From NCBI RefSeq assembly GCF_011392075.1, contig NZ_JAAJBV010000001.1, positions 527,217 to 591,216 of the forward strand: DNA of 64,000 bases, given 5' to 3'. The stretch is from Flavobacterium celericrescens (GTDB taxonomy: Bacteria > Bacteroidota > Bacteroidia > Flavobacteriales > Flavobacteriaceae). Shown piece by piece: positions 46,974 to 54,384 of this stretch (positions are counted from its first letter, which is position 1; the number at the start of each line of letters is the position of its first letter). Both the position numbers and the translations under genes were made by a program. The notes beneath the pieces are model-generated. The model saw only the letters and a list, made by a program, of their open reading frames with translations, was not told where the DNA came from and ran no database searches.

Positions 46974-48537
46974 AATAAAAAAAATAATATTGTTCTTTTT
47001 TTTAACGAGTTTTGGTTTACAAGCACAAATTCAAAAAATAAGCGATTTATCTAATAATCAATTTTTAGATTCAAAAATTATATATGATAATAATGGAGAA
47101 GATGTTTGGGGCTATTTTTTGTTATATAAAGGTGATAAAAAAAGTAAATCAATTCAAGAATATCAATTTGTAATTTTGGATAAGAACTTAAATAAAGTTG
47201 GTTCAAACAAATTTCAGCAGGAGTTTTCAAATCACTGGTTTACAGAAGCTTTTCCGAATATTGATTATCTTAATAAAAATGAAAATGAATTAATTTTCGG
47301 AATAGATTTTGATAATAGGTACGATTTTGGTTCTTTTTTGTTTAGAAAAATTGATTTAAAGACTTTTGAAATTAGTTCAGCTTATTTTTCTAGAAATGAA
47401 CAATTAATTCAAGATAATGGATTAATTCAAAATTTTGATGAAAAGAAATTATTGCCTGATTTTTTTGTTCCAGTTGCAAATAAAGGATTTATTAAGTACG
47501 AAAGAGAGTATAAAGGGAAAAATGAATTTTCTAGTTTGTCTGAATTTAGAAAGGCGGATTTTAAAGGTTATAGTTTTTATGATTTGAATTTGAAAAAAAA
47601 ATGGGAAGTAAAATATAAGTTAACTGAAGATTCTGGTGAAAATTGTTATAGCGAATTTGCTAATGACAAATATTTTGTTGTAAGAAAGAATTTCTATGGT
47701 AAAGTATACAAAGGGAAAAACAAATATTTTTATGAAGTTAAAGATATATCAACAGGACAGGACATTATTTCAATCCCAATAGAAGATTTTAAATACACCT
47801 ATGTAAATAACAAAGTATTTATTCAAGATAATAAGATTTATATTTTTGATAGAATTTATGAATTTGACAAGAAAAATGAAATTTATCAAAAAAAATGTTT
47901 AGGTATTTCAAAGCGAGTATATGATATTGATAAAAAAACATTTTTAGAGCAAAAATTCATGTTTTGGACTGATTTGGCAAAATTTCATAAGATTTCAAAA
48001 TATGGTGAAATAAAAGGCATATTTATTCATTTGTTGGATTTCAAAATAACTTCAGAAGGTAAGACGATGATAGTTGGTGAGGGTTATTTTACAGGTCAGC
48101 AAAGCACTATTATAAAAAATTTATACACATTTGAACTAGATAGTGAGTTTAAAGTTGAATCATTCGGAGAAATTGAAACACAAAAAACTACATATTCCGA
48201 TTATGTTGCTTATGGAGATAAACTTGAAGCCAATAATTTATTTGATTTTATGTATTCGCAAAAGATTCGAAGTGATGAATTTGTTTATTTTTATAGTGAT
48301 AATGAGGTAAAAAGAGGTTTTTTAGATTCGGTATTGCCAGAACTTTCAGAACTTTTACCAGACAATTGGGTTTTAGGGATTGTTGTATATTCAGATGGAG
48401 AATTTAAGCATCAAAAAATAAAATTAAAGACTAATAAAGGCAAAATATATCCTCTGAAAGCAAAAAAAGGGTTTATTATACTTCAAGAGGTATCTAAAAC
48501 TGATAATGAAATTCGATTAGAAAAGATTGATTATTAA
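46963..48537 (+). CDS. Secreted protein of unknown function coupled to the M48 protease
   Basis: A 524-residue protein with a signal peptide (1-21, ending LQAQ) and a beta-rich body. Aromatic and acidic strand-turn patterns (DFDNRYDFGSFLFRKIDLKTFEISS, YFYEVKDISTGQDIISIPIEDF) suggest a beta-propeller-like fold. No family or catalytic residue is recognised and no sorting domain is visible. The start ATG lies inside the end of the protease gene. It could be substrate, inhibitor or partner of the protease; this is inference from coupling alone. Confidence 0.7.
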   Translation: MSIKIKKIILFFFLTSFGLQAQIQKISDLSNNQFLDSKIIYDNNGEDVWGYFLLYKGDKKSKSIQEYQFVILDKNLNKVGSNKFQQEFSNHWFTEAFPNIDYLNKNENELIFGIDFDNRYDFGSFLFRKIDLKTFEISSAYFSRNEQLIQDNGLIQNFDEKKLLPDFFVPVANKGFIKYEREYKGKNEFSSLSEFRKADFKGYSFYDLNLKKKWEVKYKLTEDSGENCYSEFANDKYFVVRKNFYGKVYKGKNKYFYEVKDISTGQDIISIPIEDFKYTYVNNKVFIQDNKIYIFDRIYEFDKKNEIYQKKCLGISKRVYDIDKKTFLEQKFMFWTDLAKFHKISKYGEIKGIFIHLLDFKITSEGKTMIVGEGYFTGQQSTIIKNLYTFELDSEFKVESFGEIETQKTTYSDYVAYGDKLEANNLFDFMYSQKIRSDEFVYFYSDNEVKRGFLDSVLPELSELLPDNWVLGIVVYSDGEFKHQKIKLKTNKGKIYPLKAKKGFIILQEVSKTDNEIRLEKIDY

Positions 48538-48605
48538 TTCTGTTTTATTAAACTATATAATGTTTTGTTTTTTTATTAGAAACAATTTAAAGCAAATGAT
48601 TTTTA

Positions 48606-48636
48606 ATGCGAAACTGGTTGATGAAAATGTAATAAA
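48606..48636 (+). repeat. Right direct repeat: relic of a glyS 3' end
   Basis: It reads ATG then MRNWLMKM and stop in frame, as does the end of glyS, but with CGA instead of AGA for Arg. Sequence upstream of 48606 shows no glyS similarity. The strong terminator at 48651-48685 follows 14 nt later and was probably the original glyS terminator. Confidence 0.85.
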
Positions 48637-48650
48637 CGAACCAAAATAAG

Positions 48651-48685
48651 TAATAAGACCTTCTTTTTGAAGGTCTTATTTTTTT
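48651..48685 (+). terminator. Terminator after the glyS 3'-end relic
   Basis: AATAAGACCTT pairs with AAGGTCTTATT around a short T-rich loop, followed by a T-run. Confidence 0.8.
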
Positions 48686-48692
48686 AACTTTG
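48685..48692 (+). promoter_or_regulatory. -7 element of the LytS/LytTR operon
   Basis: Exact TAACTTTG, 13 nt before the kinase start, placed directly at the end of the preceding terminator. Confidence 0.5.
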
Positions 48693-48705
48693 TTCAAAAT
48701 AGTGT

Positions 48706-49434
48706 ATGAATTGGATAATTGTATATAGTGTTGTTTTAATTCTATTAATCATAGGATTGTTGTGGCTTTGGAATCACAATAGAAAACTGATGCAAGCACT
48801 TCAAGACTTTCAAAAGCAAAATGCGGAAGTTTATGAAAAGGCCAAGTTTTTAGAACTCGAAAACATCAGCTCGAAACTTAATCCGCATTTGTTTAAAAAT
48901 ATTTTAAATTCGATTCAATCGCATGCGTATCAAACCTATTATGCCATTGATAAAATGTCAGGTGTTTTGGATTATATTTTATACGAAAGTCAGAAAAACA
49001 GAGTCACTCCAAAAGACGAATTGTATTTTACACAACAACTTATCGAAGTCAATAAAATCAAGTTAAGTCCACTTTTTGAATTGTCAGTAAAGACAAAAAT
49101 TGATACTGAAGATTCCTTTTATAACAAGCCAGTAATTCCGCCCTTAATTACAGTGGATTTAATTGAAAACGCATTTAAACATGCTGATATTCAAAGTTCG
49201 GATTCGTTTATAAATATCGTTTTAGAATGTCGAAATGCTTATTTTAAGATTACGGTTTCCAATAAAATATCTTCGCAACCTAAATTACTAAAAGAAAACA
49301 GCGGTATCGGATTGCAAAATCTTGAAAAACGCTTGAAGTTAATTTACGGAAACAACTACAAACTCAATATTGGAATTGATGGCGATTCCTATGTAGCACA
49401 ACTAAAAATAGATTTCAAAGATGCAACAGCTTAA
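48706..49434 (+). CDS. LytS-type sensor histidine kinase (His_kinase family)
   Basis: A 242-residue kinase with a single N-terminal membrane helix (about 4-22), a short coiled coil, and the His_kinase domain with phospho-acceptor His61 in KLNPHLFKNILNSIQ. It is followed by a degenerate ATPase domain with the N box DLIENAFKHAD and G box GIGLQNLEKRL. There is no sensor domain beyond the membrane helix, so the stimulus may be membrane state or a partner protein. It overlaps the response-regulator gene by 14 nt, an evident two-component pair. Confidence 0.92.
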   Translation: MNWIIVYSVVLILLIIGLLWLWNHNRKLMQALQDFQKQNAEVYEKAKFLELENISSKLNPHLFKNILNSIQSHAYQTYYAIDKMSGVLDYILYESQKNRVTPKDELYFTQQLIEVNKIKLSPLFELSVKTKIDTEDSFYNKPVIPPLITVDLIENAFKHADIQSSDSFINIVLECRNAYFKITVSNKISSQPKLLKENSGIGLQNLEKRLKLIYGNNYKLNIGIDGDSYVAQLKIDFKDATA

Positions 49435-50134
49435 ATGTGTTTTGTTAGATGATGAAATTCCAGGGTTGACTTATTTGAAGTTGCTCTGCGAACAAATTCC
49501 TGAAATTGAAATCGTAAAATCATTCAATGACCCATTGCTTTTTATCAAAGAACAAGAAAAATTAGATTACGATTTATGTATCTGCGATATCGAAATGCCA
49601 GGTTTAAAAGGAACAGAAGTAGCACAATTAATTCAATCGAAAATGATTTTGTTCACAACGGCTTACAAAGAATTTGCAGTTGAAGCTTTTGAGTTGAATG
49701 CTGTTGATTATTTAACTAAGCCATTAAAAAAAGAACGTTTGCAAGTTGCCATAGAAAAAGCACTATTGCGTAAGGAACAAATAGCACCAATTGCTCAAAC
49801 CATTCAATGGCAAACCGAAAAAGGAAAAGCGGTTTTACAAATTGAAAATATTTTGCACATCCAAACATCAGCAATTGATAGTCGCGACAAGCAAATGATT
49901 TACGATAATCAAATCATTACTTTGAAAAACATTACATTTGAAAAATTAAAGCACTTATTACCTTCAAATTCGTATTGTCAAATCAATAAAAACGAAATAA
50001 TTCGTTTGCATTGTGTGACTTTTTTTACGGCTGATCAAATTGATACTTCTATTGTATTTCAAAACAAAAAAATGGTACTTTCCATAGGGAATAGTTATAA
50101 AGCTGAGTTTTCAGAGAAAATGAAAAATTTCTAA
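49421..50134 (+). CDS. LytTR-family response regulator
   Basis: A 237-residue regulator with an N-terminal receiver (phospho-Asp56 in CDIEMPGLKG, conserved Lys in YLTKPLKK) and a C-terminal LytTR DNA-binding domain (about 135-237, with the LPSNSYCQINKNEIIRL region). LytTR proteins bind paired direct repeats about one turn apart. The CPA2 antiporter gene begins 135 nt downstream and is a plausible target, though no repeat pair was identified there. Confidence 0.93.
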   Translation: MQQLKCVLLDDEIPGLTYLKLLCEQIPEIEIVKSFNDPLLFIKEQEKLDYDLCICDIEMPGLKGTEVAQLIQSKMILFTTAYKEFAVEAFELNAVDYLTKPLKKERLQVAIEKALLRKEQIAPIAQTIQWQTEKGKAVLQIENILHIQTSAIDSRDKQMIYDNQIITLKNITFEKLKHLLPSNSYCQINKNEIIRLHCVTFFTADQIDTSIVFQNKKMVLSIGNSYKAEFSEKMKNF

Positions 50135-50268
50135 GTGGCTTCATTACATTTTTTTCTTTTTTCATTACATAAACAAGTTCCTTTTTTACAATCCAGATTT
50201 TACAAAAGAGAATATTTAGAAATTTGTAATTGAATATTGAAAGTATTCTAATCAAAAAAACAAGAAGT

Positions 50269-52548
50269 ATGAAGAATTACAAAAACAGCATTTTCTATAT
50301 TGTCATTATCGGATTTTTCTCGTTTCTAATGTATTGGATTTTCAAACAAGGAAAAATTCTTGAAGATGTTAATGTACAAGAGAAAATATCTGGAAATTCC
50401 AATTGGCAAGACTTTATCAATTCGCTAACGCATAATTTACAACATCCATTAGCAATTTTGTTAGCACAAATTGTCACCATAATTTTAGTAGCAAAGCTAT
50501 TTGGTTGGATTTGTCGTAAAATTGGACAACCTTCAGTAATTGGAGAAATTGTTGCCGGAATTATGCTTGGGCCTTCTTTTTTCGGACACTATTTTCCAGA
50601 ATTTTCAGCATTATTATTTCCAGTTGCTTCTTTGCCTAATTTGCAGTTTTTAAGTCAAATTGGTTTAATTCTTTTCATGTTTGTAATAGGAATGGAATTG
50701 GATTTAAAAGTGCTTAAAAACAAAGCGCATGACGCTGTAGTGATAAGTCATGCTAGTATAATTATTCCGTTTGCTTTGGGAGTTTGTTTGGCGTATTACA
50801 TTTATACTTCTTTTGCACCAGAAGGGGTTCAATTTTTGTCATTTGCTTTGTTTATAGGAATTGCAATGAGTATTACTGCTTTTCCAGTTTTAGCCCGAAT
50901 TGTTCAAGAACGAGGTTTACATAAAACCAAATTAGGTGCTATGGTGATTACGTGTGCTGCGGCTGACGATATTACGGCTTGGTGTTTATTAGCGGTTGTA
51001 ATTGCAATTGTAAAAGCGGGCTCTTTTGTAAGTTCTATTTATGTGATATTACTTGCGGTAGCTTATGTTTTCTTGATGTTAAAGTTTGTGAGACCATTTT
51101 TAAAACGAGTGGGCGATTTGTATGCTACACAAGAAAAAATGAGCAAACCTGTTGTGGCGATTTTTTTTGTAACGCTTCTAATTTCGTCTTATGCAACAGA
51201 AGTTATTGGAATTCATGCTCTTTTTGGGGCATTTATGGCAGGAATTATAATGCCAGATAATATGAAATTTAGAAATATTTTCATCGAAAAAATCGAAGAC
51301 GTTTCTATCGTTTTATTACTGCCTTTGTTTTTTGTCTTTACAGGTTTACGAACAAAAATAGGATTAATTGATGATCCATATTTGTGGAAAGTTACCGGAT
51401 TTATTGTTTTAGTTGCCGTTGTGGGTAAATTTTTAGGAAGTGCTTTAGCCGCCCGATTCGTTGGACAAAATTGGAAAGATAGTTTAACTATTGGAGCCTT
51501 AATGAACACGCGAGGCTTAATGGAATTAGTGGTTTTAAATATTGGTTTCGATTTAGGCGTTTTAACACCACAAGTTTTTGCTATGATGGTAATTATGGCT
51601 TTAGTAACCACTTTTATGACAGGTCCAGCTTTGAGTTTAATTGATAAAATTTTCAAAACTTCATTTGTTGCGGAAATTACGGATAAGATTATTGAACAAG
51701 CTAAATTTAAAGTTTTAATTTCTTTCGGAGATAACAATAACGGAAAAGTTCTAACCCGTTTAGCACATTTTTTCACAAAAAAGCAAGAACAAAATTCACT
51801 ATTAACAGCCATGCATTTGTCGCATGCAAATGAAGTGAATCAGTTTAGTATTGGCGAATATGAAAAAAATAGTTTTGAACCTATTTTAGCAACTTCTCAA
51901 GAACTGAATGTTAATGTAACCACACTTTTTAAGGTGTCAAATGATATTGATGCTGATATTTGCAAAGTAGCTAATCAAGGTGAATTTGATTTGTTGTTAA
52001 TTGGATTAGGACAATCGATTTATGAAGGAAGTTTGTTGGGTAAAATTTTAGGTTTTACCACTCGAATCATTACGCCAGACCGATTATTAAACACATTTAC
52101 AGGTAAAGAAAACTTGTTTGAAGAAGATGTTTTTGATGAACGAACGCGTTATATTATTAATAAAACAGAAGTTCCATTAGGGATTTTAATCGATAAAAAT
52201 TTCGAAAACGCAGGAACTGTTTTCATCCCGATTTTTGATGAAAAAGATATTTTCTTGATTCAATATGCTAAAAAATTAATCTATAATAATCAATCGCAAG
52301 TTTCGATATTAGATGTTAGAGAAATTGTAAAAAACAATATCGAATTAAAAGAAGAAATAAGAGCAATTGAACAAGTTACACCTAATCATATTGCTGTTTT
52401 AAACGATAAAAAAATAGACAAAGATTTCTTAAAATCACAAGATTTAATGGTGGTAAGTTTAGATAGTTGGAAAAAATTGGTTGAAACCAGAAGTACTTGG
52501 TTGTCAAGCACACCTTCTACATTGATTATTCAAGAAGGAAAGGAATAG
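50269..52548 (+). CDS. CPA2-family cation:proton antiporter with C-terminal USP-like domain
   Basis: A protein of about 759 residues. There is a first hydrophobic helix (about 7-23), then a Na+/H+ exchanger core of about 12 helices (about 60-465) with GQPSVIGEIVAGIMLGPS, the acidic pair in AADDITAW and the LMNTRGLMELVVLN segment of CPA2 transporters. About 290 cytosolic residues follow, resembling universal-stress-protein folds (FKVLISFGDN and FDLLLIGLGQSIYEGSLLG). I chose ATG 50269 (MKNYKNS) over the TTG at 50230. It exchanges Na+ or K+ for protons. Its position after a LytTR pair hints at ion or envelope-stress control. Confidence 0.9.
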   Translation: MKNYKNSIFYIVIIGFFSFLMYWIFKQGKILEDVNVQEKISGNSNWQDFINSLTHNLQHPLAILLAQIVTIILVAKLFGWICRKIGQPSVIGEIVAGIMLGPSFFGHYFPEFSALLFPVASLPNLQFLSQIGLILFMFVIGMELDLKVLKNKAHDAVVISHASIIIPFALGVCLAYYIYTSFAPEGVQFLSFALFIGIAMSITAFPVLARIVQERGLHKTKLGAMVITCAAADDITAWCLLAVVIAIVKAGSFVSSIYVILLAVAYVFLMLKFVRPFLKRVGDLYATQEKMSKPVVAIFFVTLLISSYATEVIGIHALFGAFMAGIIMPDNMKFRNIFIEKIEDVSIVLLLPLFFVFTGLRTKIGLIDDPYLWKVTGFIVLVAVVGKFLGSALAARFVGQNWKDSLTIGALMNTRGLMELVVLNIGFDLGVLTPQVFAMMVIMALVTTFMTGPALSLIDKIFKTSFVAEITDKIIEQAKFKVLISFGDNNNGKVLTRLAHFFTKKQEQNSLLTAMHLSHANEVNQFSIGEYEKNSFEPILATSQELNVNVTTLFKVSNDIDADICKVANQGEFDLLLIGLGQSIYEGSLLGKILGFTTRIITPDRLLNTFTGKENLFEEDVFDERTRYIINKTEVPLGILIDKNFENAGTVFIPIFDEKDIFLIQYAKKLIYNNQSQVSILDVREIVKNNIELKEEIRAIEQVTPNHIAVLNDKKIDKDFLKSQDLMVVSLDSWKKLVETRSTWLSSTPSTLIIQEGKE

Positions 52549-52568
52549 TTTAAGGTTGATTATTAAGT

Positions 52569-52604
52569 AAAAAACCTCAAATTTCAAATGAAATTTGAGG
52601 TTTT
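52569..52604. terminator. Bidirectional terminator between the antiporter gene and thiL
   Basis: Perfect stem AAAACCTCAAATTTC/GAAATTTGAGGTTTT with a four-base loop, between converging genes. Confidence 0.85.
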
Positions 52605-52639
52605 ATATTTTATGAATACTAAAAACAGACTACTGAACA

Positions 52640-53686
52640 CTACTCACTCAAAGCATTCCAGCCTCTAGCTTTTAATTCAATTTTTGTGTTAGCTCTGGTT
52701 ACCAAATGCATACCTTCGCTAGCTTGCGTCATGTGACCAATAACTGTAAAGTTTGGATTGCCTTTGATTTTATCATAATCTTCCATTTTTATTGTGAATA
52801 ACAATTCATAATCTTCGCCACCACTTAAAGCAATAGTTGTAATGTCTAAATTAAATTCTTCGCATACATTAATTAACTGTGGGTCAACTGGAATTTTTTC
52901 TTCATATATGTTACAACCTACATTACTTTGTTTGCACAAATGCATAATTTCCGATGATAATCCGTCAGAAACATCAATCATTGATGTTGGTTTAAATTCT
53001 AATTTTTCAAACAATTCTTTCAAGTCTTTGCGCGCCTCAGGTTTTAATTGTCGCTCAATTAAGTATGTATAAGGTTCTAAATCAGGTTGGTTGTTTGGAT
53101 TTACTTGGAAAACCTGTTTTTCACGTTCTAATACTTGCAATCCCATGTAAGCCGCACCAATATCACCTGAAACAACTAATAAATCTGAAACTTGAGCGCC
53201 ATTTCTATACACAATATCATCTAGATTTGCTTCACCAATTGCAGTAATGCTAATGATTAATCCTTTTTGCGAAGAAGTAGTATCGCCACCAATTACATCT
53301 ACATTGTATACTTTTGATGCCATAGTGATTCCATCAAATAATTCTTCTAGCGCTTCAAGCGGAAAACGATTCGAAACGGCTATTGAAACGGTAATTTGTG
53401 TTGGCTTAGCATTCATTGCACAAATATCAGAAAGATTAGCCACAACTGCTTTGTAGCCCAAATGACGTAACGGCATATAGGCCAAATCAAAATGAACACC
53501 TTCAACTAATAAATCTGTTGAAACTACCGCTTTTTTTGTACCAAAATCCAACACAGCAGCATCATCACCAATACTTTTTAAAGTGGATTCTTGATTAATT
53601 GTAAAATGTTTGGTTAAATGATCAATTAAGCCAAATTCGCCTAACTGTGATAAACTGGTTTTGGCTTGGTCTTTATTTTCTAACAT
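52640..53686 (-). CDS. thiL: Thiamine-monophosphate kinase
   Basis: A 348-residue ATP-dependent kinase making thiamine pyrophosphate from thiamine monophosphate, the last step of TPP synthesis. Signatures: SIGDDAAVLDFGTKK, STDLLVEGVHFDL, GGDTTSSQKG, VVSGDIGAAYMGLQ, MIDVSDGLSSEIMHL and SGGEDYELLFT. No TPP riboswitch was seen upstream, where only a palindromic repeat and a standard promoter are found. It is monocistronic. Confidence 0.95.
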   Translation of the reverse strand: MLENKDQAKTSLSQLGEFGLIDHLTKHFTINQESTLKSIGDDAAVLDFGTKKAVVSTDLLVEGVHFDLAYMPLRHLGYKAVVANLSDICAMNAKPTQITVSIAVSNRFPLEALEELFDGITMASKVYNVDVIGGDTTSSQKGLIISITAIGEANLDDIVYRNGAQVSDLLVVSGDIGAAYMGLQVLEREKQVFQVNPNNQPDLEPYTYLIERQLKPEARKDLKELFEKLEFKPTSMIDVSDGLSSEIMHLCKQSNVGCNIYEEKIPVDPQLINVCEEFNLDITTIALSGGEDYELLFTIKMEDYDKIKGNPNFTVIGHMTQASEGMHLVTRANTKIELKARGWNALSE

Positions 53687-53706
53687 GGATATTCGTCTTT
53701 TTTTTG

Positions 53707-53737
53707 CAAAGATAGTGTTAATGTGTCAATGCGCCAA
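53707..53737 (-). promoter_or_regulatory. thiL promoter
   Basis: On the minus strand TTG (53735-53737) is followed after 20 nt by an exact TATCTTTG (53707-53714), 20 nt before the thiL ATG. Its -33 box overlaps the edge of the adjacent palindrome. Confidence 0.65.
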
Positions 53738-53796
53738 TTAGACAATTAGTCAATGATTTTAATTGGTACATTGCTTTATTGGCTAATTGTCTAATT
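53736..53796. repeat. Palindromic intergenic repeat between thiL and recX
   Basis: Left arm 53736-53754 and right arm 53778-53796 are 19-nt inverted copies with one mismatch (AATTAGACAATTAGTCAAT). It overlaps the recX stop codon and can act as a recX 3'-end hairpin. It is of a type often scattered in Flavobacterium genomes. Confidence 0.75.
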
Positions 53797-54262
53797 CATT
53801 CAACTTGTCATAAATCAGAGAGGTTTCATAGCCTTTACGCAATAAAAAGTCAACAAATTTTTTGTTTTTCTTTTGTCCTTTTCGTTCAGTACTGTTTTCC
53901 CAATTTTTTTCAGCTATTGCATGAAAATTTTCTAAATAGATTGTTTCAGGGATTTCTTTTAAAGCAATTTCAATAATTTTAGAAGAGATATTTCTGAACT
54001 TTAATTCATTTATAATGCGGTTTTTACCCCAAAATTTATAATTGTGTTTGCCGCGAACGAAACTTTGAGCAAAACGTTCTTCGTTAATGAAATTATTTTC
54101 GATGAGATAAATTAAAATTTGTTCTTTTTCGGAAGGTGAAATTTTATAGGAATATAATTTTTCTTCAACTTCTTTATAGCAGCGTTCTTGGTAAGCACAA
54201 TAATATTCCAGTTTCCCTTGTATTTGTTGAACGGAAAGAGTTTCGGCGTTTTTGTTTTTCAA
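53783..54262 (-). CDS. recX: RecX family regulatory protein
   Basis: A 159-residue all-helical protein built from the three-helix RecX repeats (AYQERCYKEVEEKL, LIENNFINEERFAQSFVRGKHNYKFWGKNR and a third at the C-terminus). RecX restrains RecA filaments. The start is TTG at 54262: a stop lies a few codons upstream and there is no internal Met that would preserve the first repeat. The C-terminal codons lie in the palindromic repeat. recA is not nearby. Confidence 0.88.
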   Translation of the reverse strand: MKNKNAETLSVQQIQGKLEYYCAYQERCYKEVEEKLYSYKISPSEKEQILIYLIENNFINEERFAQSFVRGKHNYKFWGKNRIINELKFRNISSKIIEIALKEIPETIYLENFHAIAEKNWENSTERKGQKKNKKFVDFLLRKGYETSLIYDKLNELDN

Positions 54263-54314
54263 TTTCTTAACGATTTCTTAAGCAAGATTATTAACAAAAA
54301 TACTGATTATCAAA

Positions 54315-54322
54315 TAAATTTG
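54315..54322 (+). promoter_or_regulatory. -7 element upstream of the giant T9SS gene
   Basis: Exact TAAATTTG, 62 nt before the start. The -33 position holds TTAAC rather than TTG. Confidence 0.45.
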
Positions 54323-54370
54323 CATAAATTAGCCAGCTTTTTTTTAAATAAAAGAGGCAATAATTAGATA

Positions 54371-54375
54371 CCCCC
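54371..54375 (+). promoter_or_regulatory. C-run leader motif before the giant T9SS gene
   Basis: ACCCCCTAT ends its C-run 9 nt before the ATG. The same C5 motif (CCCCCTA) occurs 12 nt before the start of the next gene, at 61256-61260. A run of five C is rare in this AT-rich DNA. Confidence 0.4.
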
Positions 54376-54384
54376 TATATAATT

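Larger units (their letters stand above)
45623..48636 (+). other. Putative inserted 3-kb cargo segment at the glyS 3' end
   Basis: The segment between the two glyS 3'-end copies carries its own terminator, an M48 protease gene and an overlapping gene for a secreted protein, both more AT-rich than glyS. The direct repeats at its ends are what site-specific or homologous integration at a gene 3' end leaves behind. No integrase, transposase or terminal inverted repeat is present, so it is at most a non-autonomous or decayed element. Confidence 0.5.

Noticed and set aside
45623..48636. Insertion sequence between the glyS 3'-end copies
   Set aside because: No transposase, no terminal inverted repeats, and the flanking repeat is 31 nt of coding sequence, which is not the short target duplication of an IS. 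It is kept as a possible integrative segment instead.
51213..51812. Minus-strand open frame of 199 codons opposite the antiporter gene
   Set aside because: It lies wholly within the antiporter coding region, where the plus-strand frame shows clear family motifs, and has no family resemblance of its own.
53687..53782. Possible TPP riboswitch upstream of thiL
   Set aside because: The spacer is only 96 nt and is accounted for by a standard promoter and a palindromic repeat; no THI-box elements were recognised.
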